A stretch of DNA of 51,742 bases from Clostridiales bacterium. Lineage in GTDB: Bacteria > Bacillota > Clostridia > Lachnospirales > Lachnospiraceae. Location: positions 1-51,742 of the forward strand of contig JAJBVE010000043.1 of NCBI GenBank assembly GCA_020859995.1. The letters run 5' to 3'. Below the pieces are notes generated by a model that saw only the letters and a program-made list of their open reading frames with translations, was not told the DNA's origin and made no database searches. The position numbers and the translations under genes were made by a program. The first letter of the stretch is position 1; each line of letters begins with the position of its first letter. Of this stretch, positions 27,357-36,636 are shown piece after piece.

Positions 27357-28280
27357 ATGAATCAGTTAAGTAAATATCTGGATGTAGCACCTGAAGTACA
27401 GGAAGCACTGGATGCCGGTAAGCCGGTCGTAGCGCTGGAGTCTACAATTATTTCTCACGGAATGCCTTATCCGCAGAACGTGGAGACTGCACTGGCAGTG
27501 GAGAAAATTGTTCGCGATAACGGCGCGGTACCGGCGACGATTGCCATCCTCGGCGGACGGCTGAAGGTAGGGATCAGCAAAGAAGAGATCGACTACCTCG
27601 GACGCAAGGGCCTGGATGTGATTAAGACCAGCCGCCGCGACGTGCCGGTTCTGGTAGCAAAGAAAGAGGACGGAGCCGCGACAGTAGCCACTACGATGCT
27701 GATTGCCGCGATGGCCGGCGTAAAGGTATTTGCCACGGGCGGTATCGGCGGTGTGCACAGAGGGGCTGAGACAACGATGGACATTTCTGCGGATCTGGAA
27801 GAGCTGGCTATGACCCCGGTGCTGGTGGTCTGCGCAGGCGCAAAGGCAATTCTGGATCTGGGACTGACGCTGGAATACCTGGAGACCAAGGGTGTACCGG
27901 TGATCGGCTATCAGACGGAAGAACTGCCGGCTTTCTATACCAGAAAAAGCGGATTCTCGGTAGATTACCGTCTGGATACTCCGGCGCAGATTGCGCAGGC
28001 CTGGATGACCAAGCTGGATCTGGGCATGAAGGGCGGCATGCTGGTGACCAATCCGATCCCGGAAGAATATTCTATGGACTGTGAATACATTAATAAATGC
28101 ATTGACCAGGCGATTGAAGAGATGAAGGCGCTTGGCATTAAAGGAAAACAGACGACCCCGTATCTGCTCGCCAAGGTCAAGGACATCACCGGCGGCGACA
28201 GCCTTGACGCGAATATTCAGCTTGTATATAACAACGCGAAGCTGGCCTCAGAGATCGCGTGCGAGATGTGCAGGCAGTAA
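27357..28280 (+). CDS. psuG: pseudouridine-5'-phosphate glycosidase
   Basis: Protein of 307 residues. Conserved PsuG blocks: VVALESTIISHGMPYPQN, ATIAILGG, TSRRDVP, ATTMLIAAMAGVKVFATGGIGGVHRGAE, and a C-terminal NPIPEEYSMD. It splits the C-glycosidic bond of pseudouridine 5'-phosphate into uracil and ribose 5-phosphate. ATG 27357 has AGGAGG 9 nt upstream; an in-frame ATG at 27306 is rejected. With the kinase upstream it forms a complete breakdown route. Confidence 0.93.
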   Translation: MNQLSKYLDVAPEVQEALDAGKPVVALESTIISHGMPYPQNVETALAVEKIVRDNGAVPATIAILGGRLKVGISKEEIDYLGRKGLDVIKTSRRDVPVLVAKKEDGAATVATTMLIAAMAGVKVFATGGIGGVHRGAETTMDISADLEELAMTPVLVVCAGAKAILDLGLTLEYLETKGVPVIGYQTEELPAFYTRKSGFSVDYRLDTPAQIAQAWMTKLDLGMKGGMLVTNPIPEEYSMDCEYINKCIDQAIEEMKALGIKGKQTTPYLLAKVKDITGGDSLDANIQLVYNNAKLASEIACEMCRQ

Positions 28281-28331
28281 GTAATTATTTGTAAAATTCT
28301 TGAAAAAAAGAGTTCAATTTGTCGAAAAATG

Positions 28332-28340
28332 TGGTATACT
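28332..28340 (+). promoter_or_regulatory. extended -10 promoter of the BMP transporter operon
   Basis: TGG followed by TATACT (28335-28340). The -35 is weak. The leader of about 170 nt has a GCGCG/CGCGC stem near 28363-28384; no purine-riboswitch core is visible. Confidence 0.5.
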
Positions 28341-28515
28341 AACCACAGCTATGTGCAATTCATGCGCGGAAGGGGAGATTCGCGCGAAGGGGGTAACTAC
28401 ATTGATCCGGAGCCGGATGACAGAAGACCCGATTCTGTACACGCGATACCGCGGAACGGACACAGCCATTCTGCATGGGCTTGAGGATAAATCAAAAGGA
28501 AAAGGAGATAAGAAA

Positions 28516-29643
28516 ATGAAGAAAAAACTGCTTGCATTGATGCTCTCAGCTGTCATGGTCGTATCGTTTAGCGCGGTTACGGTTCAGGCTGAGGAGACGG
28601 TATCCGCAGATGATATTGAGGATACCATGACATCGGATGACGGTACATATGAGATCGCATTCGTTACAGATGTCGGCTCCCTGAAGGATAAGTCTTTCAA
28701 CGAGGGTACCTGGAATGGCGTGAAGCTTTACGCGTATGAGAATGGTCTTTCTTATAAGTACTATCAGCCGGCAAACGAGAGCGAAGCTACGGATGATGAC
28801 CGCTATGACGCGATGGCAGCTGCCTGCGACGCAGGAGCAAAAGTAGTTGTCTGCGCCGGATATCTTCAGGAAGCAGCTCTGACTCAGGCGGCAATCGCTT
28901 ATCCGGATGTGCAGTTCGTATTCATCGATGGTTATACTCTTTATGACGGAGAGGATGCTCTGGCTAACGTAGCGGGTATCAACTTCCAGGAAGAGCAGTG
29001 CGGTTACTTCGCAGGTTATGCAGTAGTCATGGAAGGCTTCACTGAGCTCGGTTTCTCAGGCGGCGGCGGTGGAACAAACCCGGCTTGCTGCCGTTACGGC
29101 TATGGCTTCGTGCAAGGCGCAAATGATGCGGCAGCTGCGCTTGGCACCACGGTAAACATCAATTATTCCTGGCTGTATGGTTCCGCTTACTCAGCATCTG
29201 CTGAGCTGCAGACCATGGTAAGCGGCTGGTACACCAACGGCACAGAAGTAGTGTTCGCATGCGGCGGCGCTATGTTCTCCTCCATCGCAGCAGCAGCGTC
29301 CGCAAATGACGGCTATGTGATCGGTGTTGACGTTGACCAGTCCAGCGAGTCTGATACGGTTATCACTTCCGCAATGAAGGGTCTGGCGGCAGCTACTGAG
29401 TACGCAATCGGCGTTTACTATGACGGCGAGTGGGATACTCTGGGCGGCACAACCACGACTCTTGGCGCAGCGGACGGCGCGGTAGGCCTTCCGACCGATA
29501 CCTGGTCTCTGGAGAGCTTCACTGTAGAGGATTATGAAGAGCTTCTCGCTGAGGTTGTTGACGGCACACTCGTAGTAGACAATGACTATGAGAACGCTGA
29601 TTTCGACAGCTTTGAGAACGCAGTTGTTACCATGATTGAGTAG
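28516..29643 (+). CDS. BMP-family nucleoside-binding protein
   Basis: Protein of 375 residues. Signal peptide 1-25 (MKKKLLALML core, end QA before EE), then the BMP/PnrA family: IAFVTDVGSLKDKSFNEGTW, VVVCAGYLQEAA, QFVFIDG, CGYFAGYAV and FACGGAMFSSIAAAA. Members bind purine nucleosides or similar ligands. As with the peptide-binding protein at 16013 there is no lipobox Cys. AAAGGAGAT lies before ATG 28516; in-frame starts upstream add leader sequence and are rejected. Location next to psuKG suggests pseudouridine as ligand (inference). Confidence 0.9.
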   Translation: MKKKLLALMLSAVMVVSFSAVTVQAEETVSADDIEDTMTSDDGTYEIAFVTDVGSLKDKSFNEGTWNGVKLYAYENGLSYKYYQPANESEATDDDRYDAMAAACDAGAKVVVCAGYLQEAALTQAAIAYPDVQFVFIDGYTLYDGEDALANVAGINFQEEQCGYFAGYAVVMEGFTELGFSGGGGGTNPACCRYGYGFVQGANDAAAALGTTVNINYSWLYGSAYSASAELQTMVSGWYTNGTEVVFACGGAMFSSIAAAASANDGYVIGVDVDQSSESDTVITSAMKGLAAATEYAIGVYYDGEWDTLGGTTTTLGAADGAVGLPTDTWSLESFTVEDYEELLAEVVDGTLVVDNDYENADFDSFENAVVTMIE

Positions 29644-29705
29644 TCTGATACGGCGGAAGCGGAGATGAATCAATCTCCCTTCCGGATCTGGCAGATTGGC
29701 TCTTG

Positions 29706-29740
29706 AAAGGGGAGGGCGCATTTGCACCCTCCCCTTTTTT
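29706..29740 (+). terminator. strong terminator after the binding-protein gene
   Basis: GGGGAGGG (29709-29716) pairs with CCCTCCCC (29727-29734), extended by A/T pairs and followed by a run of six to seven U. It splits the binding-protein gene from the ATPase gene, so downstream genes may depend on read-through. The remaining bases to 29943 contain no gene I can support. Confidence 0.85.
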
Positions 29741-29943
29741 AAAAAAACAAATTGGACAGAGATTTTCTCGTCTGTGGTTTATGCGCGAACTACCTTGCCG
29801 GACTGTCATAAGAGTCTGCGCTTTGTTTTGGTTTGCTGCTGTTTCATCGCCGCTTTGGCTGGCACTAAGCGGGTGATACCGGCACCTGGCGCCCTTATGA
29901 CGTAGTTCGTGTGTACAAAAAGAGAAAACGAAGGGGGGAATAC

Positions 29944-31488
29944 GTGGTGCAGCCAGATAATGTCATTGAAATGCTTCACATCACGAAACGGTTCCCGGGC
30001 ATTATTGCCAACGACGACATTACACTCCAGCTGCGAAGAGGAGAAGTACATGCCCTGCTTGGCGAGAATGGCGCCGGTAAATCCACACTGATGAGCGTGC
30101 TGTTTGGCCTGTATCAGCCGGAGGAAGGCACCATCCGGAAAAATGGGCAGGAAGTGAAGATCAACAACCCGAACGATGCCACGGCTTTGGGGATCGGCAT
30201 GGTTCACCAGCATTTTAAACTGATCGAAGTGTTTACCGTCCTGGATAATATCATTCTTGGCGCGGAAACTACGAAGCTCGGTTTTTTGCAAAAGAAGGAG
30301 GCCCGCAAAAAGGTAGAGGCTCTTTCTGAAAAATATGGTCTGAAGGTGGATCTGGATGCCCGTGTGGAGGATATCACAGTTGGTATGCAGCAGCGTGTGG
30401 AAATTTTGAAAATGCTGTACCGGGATAATGAGATTCTGATTTTCGATGAGCCGACAGCGGTGCTGACACCGCAGGAAATTGATGATCTGCTTGAGACGAT
30501 GCGGGCGTTTGCCAGGGAAGGAAAGAGCATTCTGTTTATTTCGCATAAGCTCAATGAGATCATGTCGGTCGCGGATCGGGTTACGGTTCTGCGCAAGGGA
30601 AAGTATGTCGGCACCGTGGATACGAAGGATACCGATAAACAAAGCCTTTCCAATATGATGGTCGGCCGTCCGGTGCAGCTGGAGGTTGTAAAGGATGATG
30701 CGAAACCGCAGCAGCCGATCCTTACAGTAAAGAATCTGCGGGTACCGTCTACTACGCACAAAAAGGATGCTGTAAATGATGTCTCGTTCGAAGTGCGCGC
30801 AGGGGAAATTGTCTGTATCGCCGGTATTGACGGGAATGGGCAGAGTGAGCTGGTCTACGGTCTGACCGGTCTGGACAAATCCACCGGCGGCACGGTGACT
30901 CTCTGCGGCGAGGACATTTCCCATGCTTCTATTCACCAGAGAGGGCAGAATATGAGTCACATCCCGGAGGACCGCCACAAGCATGGACTGATCCTGGATT
31001 TCACCCTCGAGCAGAACATGGTGCTGCAGCGCTTCCAGGAGCCGCAGTTTGCGCATAACGGATTCATTGACACAGCAGCTGTACGGGAATATTCGGATCG
31101 GCTGATTGAACAGTTTGATGTACGTTCCGGACAGGGCTCTGTCACAGTAGCGAGAAGTATGTCCGGCGGCAACCAGCAAAAGGCCATCATTGCCAGAGAG
31201 CTGGATCGTGAGAAGCCGCTGATTCTGGCAGTGCAGCCGACCAGAGGTCTGGATGTCGGAGCAATTGAGTATATCCACAGTCAGCTGATTGCGGAGCGGG
31301 ACAAGGGGCATGCGATTCTCCTCGTTTCTCTGGAGCTGGATGAGGTTATGAGCTTAAGCGACCGGATTCTCGTACTCTATGAGGGTGAGATTGTCGGCGA
31401 GCTGGATCCGAAGAAAACGGATGCGCAGGAGCTTGGTCTTTATATGGCCGGAGCAAAACGGCAGACCGGGAAGGGGGCGAACGCGTAA
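29944..31488 (+). CDS. nucleoside/sugar-type ABC transporter ATPase, two ABC domains
   Basis: Protein of 514 residues. First domain: Walker A GENGAGKST, signature TVGMQQRVEILKML, Walker B ILIFDEPTAVL. Second domain: degenerate Walker A GIDGNGQSEL (no Lys, as is normal in this family), signature MSGGNQQKAIIAREL. It energises the two permeases downstream. GTG 29944 has AGGGGGG 6 nt upstream; GTG 29947 is almost as good, and GTG 29911 is rejected. In Walker B of the second domain LAVQPTRGLD replaces the usual acidic LAEQ/ISQ pattern typical of relatives. Confidence 0.9.
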   Translation: MVQPDNVIEMLHITKRFPGIIANDDITLQLRRGEVHALLGENGAGKSTLMSVLFGLYQPEEGTIRKNGQEVKINNPNDATALGIGMVHQHFKLIEVFTVLDNIILGAETTKLGFLQKKEARKKVEALSEKYGLKVDLDARVEDITVGMQQRVEILKMLYRDNEILIFDEPTAVLTPQEIDDLLETMRAFAREGKSILFISHKLNEIMSVADRVTVLRKGKYVGTVDTKDTDKQSLSNMMVGRPVQLEVVKDDAKPQQPILTVKNLRVPSTTHKKDAVNDVSFEVRAGEIVCIAGIDGNGQSELVYGLTGLDKSTGGTVTLCGEDISHASIHQRGQNMSHIPEDRHKHGLILDFTLEQNMVLQRFQEPQFAHNGFIDTAAVREYSDRLIEQFDVRSGQGSVTVARSMSGGNQQKAIIARELDREKPLILAVQPTRGLDVGAIEYIHSQLIAERDKGHAILLVSLELDEVMSLSDRILVLYEGEIVGELDPKKTDAQELGLYMAGAKRQTGKGANA

Positions 31489-32822
31489 TGAAAGAGAAAC
31501 TGAGCCATTTTTACGCAAAAGACGGCACCAAGAGCGTGCTTTCTTCCATCATTTCGATAATTATCGGCATGGTCGTCGGCAGCATTATTATCCTGATTGT
31601 CGGGATTTCGACCAAATCGCTGGGCATTAGCAGTGTCGGCGAGGGGATTCAGCTGGTGTTCGGCGGTCTGTTCAGCACCGGACGCAACGCGGCGGGGCAT
31701 TTGACCTTCGGCTTTAATTCTACGAACTTTGGCAACATGCTTTTCCGTGCCATTCCTCTGATCCTGACCGGGCTGTCGGTCGCGATCGCTTATAAAACCG
31801 GCCTGTTTAATATCGGGGCACCGGGGCAGTATCTGATGGGAACGGCGGCGACTCTGGTGGTGGCACTTTCCATCCCGACCAGTTCTTCCACGCTTTACGA
31901 AAACGGAGCTTTTCCGGCCTGGCTGGTGTGGATCCTGGCATTTCTGGCCGGTATGCTTGCCGGAGCGCTCTGGGGAGCTATCCCGGGTCTGGTCAAGGCA
32001 TACCTGAACATCAACGAGGTTCTGGCCTGCATCATGTGCAACTGGATCGCGGCGAACCTGGTCACCTGGATTTTCGAAAGCAGCAGTCTGCGCAATACCG
32101 TTGAGTCCGGAAAGACTGGTTACATTTACAAGACCAGCTACAACGGAGTAGCGACGGCAAAACTCGGTCTGGACAAGCTTTTTTCCGGCTCTCAGGTCAA
32201 CGGCGGCATCGTTGTTGCGATTATCCTGGCGATTGCGGTATACATATTGATGGATAAGACGACCATGGGCTATCAGCTGAAGGCCTGCGGCAGCAACCGC
32301 CACTCTGCACGGTACGCCGGCATCCCGGATAAGAGAAACATTGTTCTCTCCATGGCGATTGCGGGCGCACTTGCCGGAGCAGGCGCTTCCCTTTATTACC
32401 TGGCCGGCAACACAGAATTCTTCTGGTCGACCTACCAGTCCCTGCCGGACGCAGGTTTCAACGGTATTCCGGTGGCTCTGCTGGCTTCCTGTAATCCGAT
32501 CGCCGTGATTTTTACCGGCTGCTTCATGTCTATGCTGGACATCTGCGGACTGCAGCTGACGAATCTGACTGCGTATAACGAGTATATTACCGATGTTATC
32601 ATCTCTGTAATCGTGTATCTGAGTGCGTTCTCCCTGCTGATCCGTATGCTCCTCACCAGCAAAGGCTCCGGCAGCCAGACGGCAAACGCGAACGCGGACG
32701 TGGATACGAAGGCAAAACCGTCTGCCGCCGTTGTTTCACCTGGCAGTGCGGATACAGCTGCAGGAAAAGGAAATCCGTCAACACCGGCTTCGGCACACGC
32801 GAAAGGAGGCGATGCGCAGTGA
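31488..32822 (+). CDS. BMP-type nucleoside ABC transporter permease 1
   Basis: Protein of 444 residues of the branched-chain/ribose permease superfamily (YufP-like). Eight to ten membrane helices, with the family block FNIGAPGQYLMG and NWIAANL, and GYQLKACGSNRHSARYAGI as the ATPase-contact loop. The last 55 residues are a hydrophilic, Ala/Lys-rich tail not seen in most relatives. Its ATG overlaps the ATPase stop codon by 1 nt. Confidence 0.9.
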   Translation: MKEKLSHFYAKDGTKSVLSSIISIIIGMVVGSIIILIVGISTKSLGISSVGEGIQLVFGGLFSTGRNAAGHLTFGFNSTNFGNMLFRAIPLILTGLSVAIAYKTGLFNIGAPGQYLMGTAATLVVALSIPTSSSTLYENGAFPAWLVWILAFLAGMLAGALWGAIPGLVKAYLNINEVLACIMCNWIAANLVTWIFESSSLRNTVESGKTGYIYKTSYNGVATAKLGLDKLFSGSQVNGGIVVAIILAIAVYILMDKTTMGYQLKACGSNRHSARYAGIPDKRNIVLSMAIAGALAGAGASLYYLAGNTEFFWSTYQSLPDAGFNGIPVALLASCNPIAVIFTGCFMSMLDICGLQLTNLTAYNEYITDVIISVIVYLSAFSLLIRMLLTSKGSGSQTANANADVDTKAKPSAAVVSPGSADTAAGKGNPSTPASAHAKGGDAQ

Positions 32823-33850
32823 CATTCTTAATTCAGCAAACTTTGCTTTATGCAGTTCCTCTGATGATCGTTGCCCTGGCAGGCGTGTTCGCCGAGCGCA
32901 GCGGTGTCATCAACCTGGCACTGGAAGGTATCATGATCTTCGGCGCATTCTGCGGAGTCTATTTTGTAAACATCGTACAGCAGGCCGGATGGTTTGCCAC
33001 GGCCAAGGCAAACGGCAACTGGGTAGCCCTGCAGGGGTTTGAAATTCTGGCAATGCTGGTAGCCGCGCTTTGCGGGGCGATTTTCTCCCTGCTGCTTGCT
33101 TTTGCGGCGATCAATCTCCGCGCAGATCAGACCATCAGCGGCACGGCACTGAACCTGATGGCACCGGCACTGGTATTGTTCCTGATCCGTATTCTGGCAA
33201 ACCAGAGTACGCTCTATATGGCCGAGGGCGACGCGGCGAGCTGGTTTATGATCAAAAAAAGTACGCTGGGCTTTGATAAAAATGCGGATATCGGTTTCCT
33301 GGGCGAAATCTTTATCAATAAGGTTTATCTGGCAACTTATCTGTGTATTTTGCTGTTTATCATTCTGTCTGTGCTGCTGTACAAGACCCGATTCGGACTG
33401 CGTTTAAGATCCTGCGGTGAGAACCCGCAGGCGGCAGATTCTCTGGGCATCAATGTGTATCGGATGCGTTACGCGGGTACCGTGATCTCCGGCGCTCTCG
33501 CAGGTCTTGGCGGCTTCGTGTACGCCCTGACGACAGCTAACTGCTCTGCAAACGGCGACGTGGCCGGGTTTGGTTTTCTGGCTCTGGCGGTTATGATTTT
33601 CGGCAACTGGAAGCCTGGCAATATTGCGGGGGCAGCGCTGCTCTTTGGTCTCTTTAAATGTATTGCTGCTTCCTACGCGAGCATCGATATCAACGGAGAC
33701 GGCGTCTATATGCTCGCAAAGATCGGCCTTTCCTCTAATTTCTACCGGATGCTGCCATATCTGATCACCATGATCGTGCTGGCATTTACATCCAAAAAAT
33801 CCCGCGCACCGAAGGCGGAAGGAATTCCGTACGACAAGGGGCAGCGGTAG
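32819..33850 (+). CDS. BMP-type nucleoside ABC transporter permease 2
   Basis: Protein of 343 residues (YufQ-like). VFAERSGVINLALEGIMIFGAF is the family opening; GLRLRSCGENPQAADSLGINVYRMRY is the ATPase-contact loop. It starts at GTG 32819, overlapping the previous stop by 4 nt, with AAAGGAGG 8 nt before. Last gene of the importer. Confidence 0.9.
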   Translation: MTFLIQQTLLYAVPLMIVALAGVFAERSGVINLALEGIMIFGAFCGVYFVNIVQQAGWFATAKANGNWVALQGFEILAMLVAALCGAIFSLLLAFAAINLRADQTISGTALNLMAPALVLFLIRILANQSTLYMAEGDAASWFMIKKSTLGFDKNADIGFLGEIFINKVYLATYLCILLFIILSVLLYKTRFGLRLRSCGENPQAADSLGINVYRMRYAGTVISGALAGLGGFVYALTTANCSANGDVAGFGFLALAVMIFGNWKPGNIAGAALLFGLFKCIAASYASIDINGDGVYMLAKIGLSSNFYRMLPYLITMIVLAFTSKKSRAPKAEGIPYDKGQR

Positions 33851-33903
33851 GACATGGAAAACAGGTTCATGATTTTCACACAGTTTTTGTTTTAAATAAT
33901 CTC

Positions 33904-33932
33904 TGTACATCTATTTTTGCTTGTGTTAAAAT
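33904..33932 (+). promoter_or_regulatory. possible promoter of the 48-residue ORF
   Basis: TGTACA (33904-33909), 17-nt spacer, TAAAAT (33927-33932). Confidence 0.4.
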
Positions 33933-34001
33933 ATCGCCAGAAGGATTCACTATAGAGGCAGTAACAAAAAGTCAGATATGATTCTGGGAGGAAGGAAGGA
34001 T

Positions 34002-34148
34002 ATGGCGGCAGAGATTATGACAGATCAACAGTTTGATAAGATTATAAAAATGATTTCCATGATTCTGGATGGTTGTAAGGATCTTGATGAAGCAAAAGAA
34101 AAGGTAGCGGAACTGTTAGACGATAAGAAAAATGACAAGAAGGAATAG
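34002..34148 (+). CDS. small hypothetical protein, 48 residues
   Basis: Begins MAAEIMTDQQFDKIIKM and ends in a Lys/Asp-rich tail. It reads as two amphipathic helices joined at DGCKDLDEAKEK, with no membrane segment. A very strong GGGAGGAAGGAAGG tract precedes the ATG, there is a plausible promoter upstream and a clean terminator 14 bp after the stop. That makes a one-gene transcript. Function unknown. Confidence 0.65.
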   Translation: MAAEIMTDQQFDKIIKMISMILDGCKDLDEAKEKVAELLDDKKNDKKE

Positions 34149-34161
34149 AGTATTTTCGAAA

Positions 34162-34192
34162 AAAGGGCGGAGCAACACCGCCCTTTCTTTTC
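34162..34192 (+). terminator. terminator of the 48-residue ORF
   Basis: AAAGGGCGG (34162-34170) pairs with CCGCCCTTT (34178-34186), followed by CTTTTC. Confidence 0.8.
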
Positions 34193-34307
34193 GCTGTGTG
34201 ATGCAGACAGGAGATGAAAAGACCGCATATACTCTGTCCTGATTTATAGCAAAACAATTACACACAGAAATATATCATTATATAAGTATAAGCAGAGAGG
34301 GATCAGA

Positions 34308-34967
34308 ATGCCTTTAAAGACAGAAAAACAAAAGAAAACCCTTGCCCTGGAAATGATTGAGCGTTTGAAGAAAGAATATCCGGATGCGGACTGTACACTT
34401 GATTACGACCAGGCCTGGAAGCTCCTTGTGAGTGTTCGCCTGGCGGCGCAGTGCACGGACGCGCGGGTGAATATTGTCGTAGAGAAGCTTTATGAAAAAT
34501 TCCCGGATGTGGACGCGCTTGCCGCTGCCGCACCGGAAGAAATTGAGGAGATCGTCCGGCCCTGCGGCCTGGGAAAAAGTAAGGCACGCGACATCAGTGC
34601 CTGTATGCGTGTTTTACGGGATACTTACGGCGGCCGTGTGCCGGATGATTTTGACACGCTGCTGACTCTCCCCGGTGTGGGGCGCAAGAGTGCAAATCTG
34701 ATCATGGGCGATGTATTTGGCAAACCGGCGATTGTCACGGATACTCACTGCATCCGCCTGACCAACCGCATGGGTCTGGTCGATGGTATCAAAGAGCCTA
34801 AAAAGGTGGAGATGGCACTCTGGAAGATCATTCCTCCTGAAGAAGGGAATTCCTTCTGTCACCGGCTGGTGAATCATGGCCGCGAAGTCTGTACCGCGCG
34901 GACAAAGCCGCACTGTGAGCGGTGCTGTGTGGCGGATATTTGTGAAAAAAATGGAGTGGAGTCTTAA
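34308..34967 (+). CDS. nth: endonuclease III (DNA glycosylase/AP lyase)
   Basis: Protein of 219 residues. Helix-hairpin-helix LPGVGRKSANLI with the catalytic Lys, followed by VTDTHCIRLTNR with the catalytic Asp. It removes oxidised pyrimidines and cuts the abasic site. The C-terminal [4Fe-4S] Cys set is present (VCTARTKPHCERCCVADIC), but the first gap is seven residues rather than the six of E. coli Nth. AGAGAGGGATC precedes the ATG. Confidence 0.9.
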   Translation: MPLKTEKQKKTLALEMIERLKKEYPDADCTLDYDQAWKLLVSVRLAAQCTDARVNIVVEKLYEKFPDVDALAAAAPEEIEEIVRPCGLGKSKARDISACMRVLRDTYGGRVPDDFDTLLTLPGVGRKSANLIMGDVFGKPAIVTDTHCIRLTNRMGLVDGIKEPKKVEMALWKIIPPEEGNSFCHRLVNHGREVCTARTKPHCERCCVADICEKNGVES

Positions 34968-35014
34968 AAATCGTTACTTGCGGTTCCGATTTTGATGGGC
35001 GCCTGGAGACTTGC

Positions 35015-36427
35015 TCATTTCTTAATAGGAATCAGGATGTTGAGTGAAAATTCATTTCCTTCCGTATCGTACGCCACGGTTCCGCCATATTTTGCCGCGG
35101 CTTCCCGAATGCTTTCCAGTCCATATCCATGAGCGCTGCTGTCGCTTTTTGAGGTCAGCAGCGCTTTGCCGTCATAGTGCAGTTTCCCTTCATAATAATT
35201 GTGAAAACGCATAATCAGGAGTTCCTCTGAAATGCCGATTTTTACGCTGATTTCCTTCATGTTCACATATTCCAGCTGTTCGGTCGCTTCGATGGCGTTG
35301 TCCATAGCGTTTCCGAAAATGACGCAGAGATCTGTCACCTGAATGAACTCGATCTGCCGTGCGTCAATATAGGGGATCAGCCGGATGCCTTTTTGCTGGC
35401 ATTCATGCATCCTCTCGGAGAGCAGAATATCCAGAATGCGGCTGCCGGTTTTCTGCATACACTCGTAGGCCTCGATTTCCTGACGCATCGCCTGGACAGA
35501 AGCGTTCATTTCTCTGGTATTCATCGTTTCCATCGCTGTCAGGTAATGCTTCAGGTCGTGATACCTGCGGTTGATGGCGTCAATCGAAGCTATCTGAGCC
35601 GTGTACTGCTGCTGCCTTTTCTCCATGAGAATCTGTTTTTGCAGTAATTCGTTTTGTGCGATCTGTGCGGCTGCTATCCGTCCGGCGGAGATAATTTCGA
35701 ATTCGGAACAGGCGAGAATAGCCAGCTGCAGGAACTCCAGCTGCAGCCATTGTGACCAGTTCAGTGAGCTCAGCCAGGCAAATACGGACTGGCGGGCAGC
35801 AACATACAGCGCCAGCGGAAACACAAAGCCGATCATCTGAGCGGCAGTAATATTCAGCTTTTCAAAATTTTCCGTTTCTTTTCGCATCCAGAGGGTACTT
35901 GGGATCAGAAGGATGAAATAGAGAATGGAACAGAGCCAGGCGGAAACGACCTCAGAAATATCTGATGAAAATCTTGCCAGAAGGAATGTCAGAAAAGCAT
36001 CCCGGCAGAGCAGACGGCAGAATTCCATGCCAAGTCCGAACGGACAGATCCGGAAAATGGCTTTGGAGGGCGAGATGCTGCAGACCAGCCAGACAAAAGC
36101 AATGCATAGAAACATATATACCGGAAAGTAGACGGCAATCCTGCAATTGCTCAGATGAAGAGCGATGACGGCGGCAAAAAATAAAGCAAGGATTATCCCC
36201 TTTTTTATGCGCAGGGCTGCAGGAGGTATTTTCTGGCTGAAGCCGAACACAGTCCGCGCAGGCGGGCAGGAGACAAGTCTCCCGGCCTGATCTCTGCTGA
36301 AATTTCGGGCAGGAAGGGAGTGGATGTACAGAAAAAAGCAGAGCAGCTCTGCCGCACATTGCATGAGGTTGAGTGTCGGATGACTTTTGAAAAGAGCGGC
36401 GGCCTGCTCCATATATTCTACAACCAT
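35015..36427 (-). CDS. GHKL-type sensor histidine kinase (AgrC/NatK-like), orphaned
   Basis: Protein of 470 residues. Six or so membrane helices in residues 1-230, a coiled segment, then YHDLKHYL (phospho-acceptor His), FGNAMDNAIEA (N box) and SAHGYGLESIREAAAKYGG (G box). This is the GHKL class that pairs with LytTR regulators and often senses peptides. A LytTR regulator remnant lies directly upstream on the same strand (36637-36852), so its partner is lost here. AAAGGAAG lies before ATG 36427. Confidence 0.88.
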   Translation of the reverse strand: MVVEYMEQAAALFKSHPTLNLMQCAAELLCFFLYIHSLPARNFSRDQAGRLVSCPPARTVFGFSQKIPPAALRIKKGIILALFFAAVIALHLSNCRIAVYFPVYMFLCIAFVWLVCSISPSKAIFRICPFGLGMEFCRLLCRDAFLTFLLARFSSDISEVVSAWLCSILYFILLIPSTLWMRKETENFEKLNITAAQMIGFVFPLALYVAARQSVFAWLSSLNWSQWLQLEFLQLAILACSEFEIISAGRIAAAQIAQNELLQKQILMEKRQQQYTAQIASIDAINRRYHDLKHYLTAMETMNTREMNASVQAMRQEIEAYECMQKTGSRILDILLSERMHECQQKGIRLIPYIDARQIEFIQVTDLCVIFGNAMDNAIEATEQLEYVNMKEISVKIGISEELLIMRFHNYYEGKLHYDGKALLTSKSDSSAHGYGLESIREAAAKYGGTVAYDTEGNEFSLNILIPIKK

Positions 36428-36636
36428 TATTTTCTTCCTTTCTGGTGTTGTGTCAGACGTTTCTATACAAAAGAGCCAGGTCGGATTAGCTATGCCTTGT
36501 CATGTCAGGTGCGTAGCTTGTATCTGCGGATACAGCTTTGAACGCGAATGGTTTGAAATGCATATTCTGGTTAGCTTCGTTACAGCATGCCCAGTCGGCA
36601 GCAAGAGAGTCCTGGTTTACTGCTGCGTGCCCCGGT

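Noticed and set aside
28341-28515. Purine riboswitch before the BMP gene
   Set aside because: No three-way-junction consensus is visible.
29806-31311. 501-codon minus-strand open frame
   Set aside because: Shadow of the ABC ATPase gene, which carries all expected motifs.
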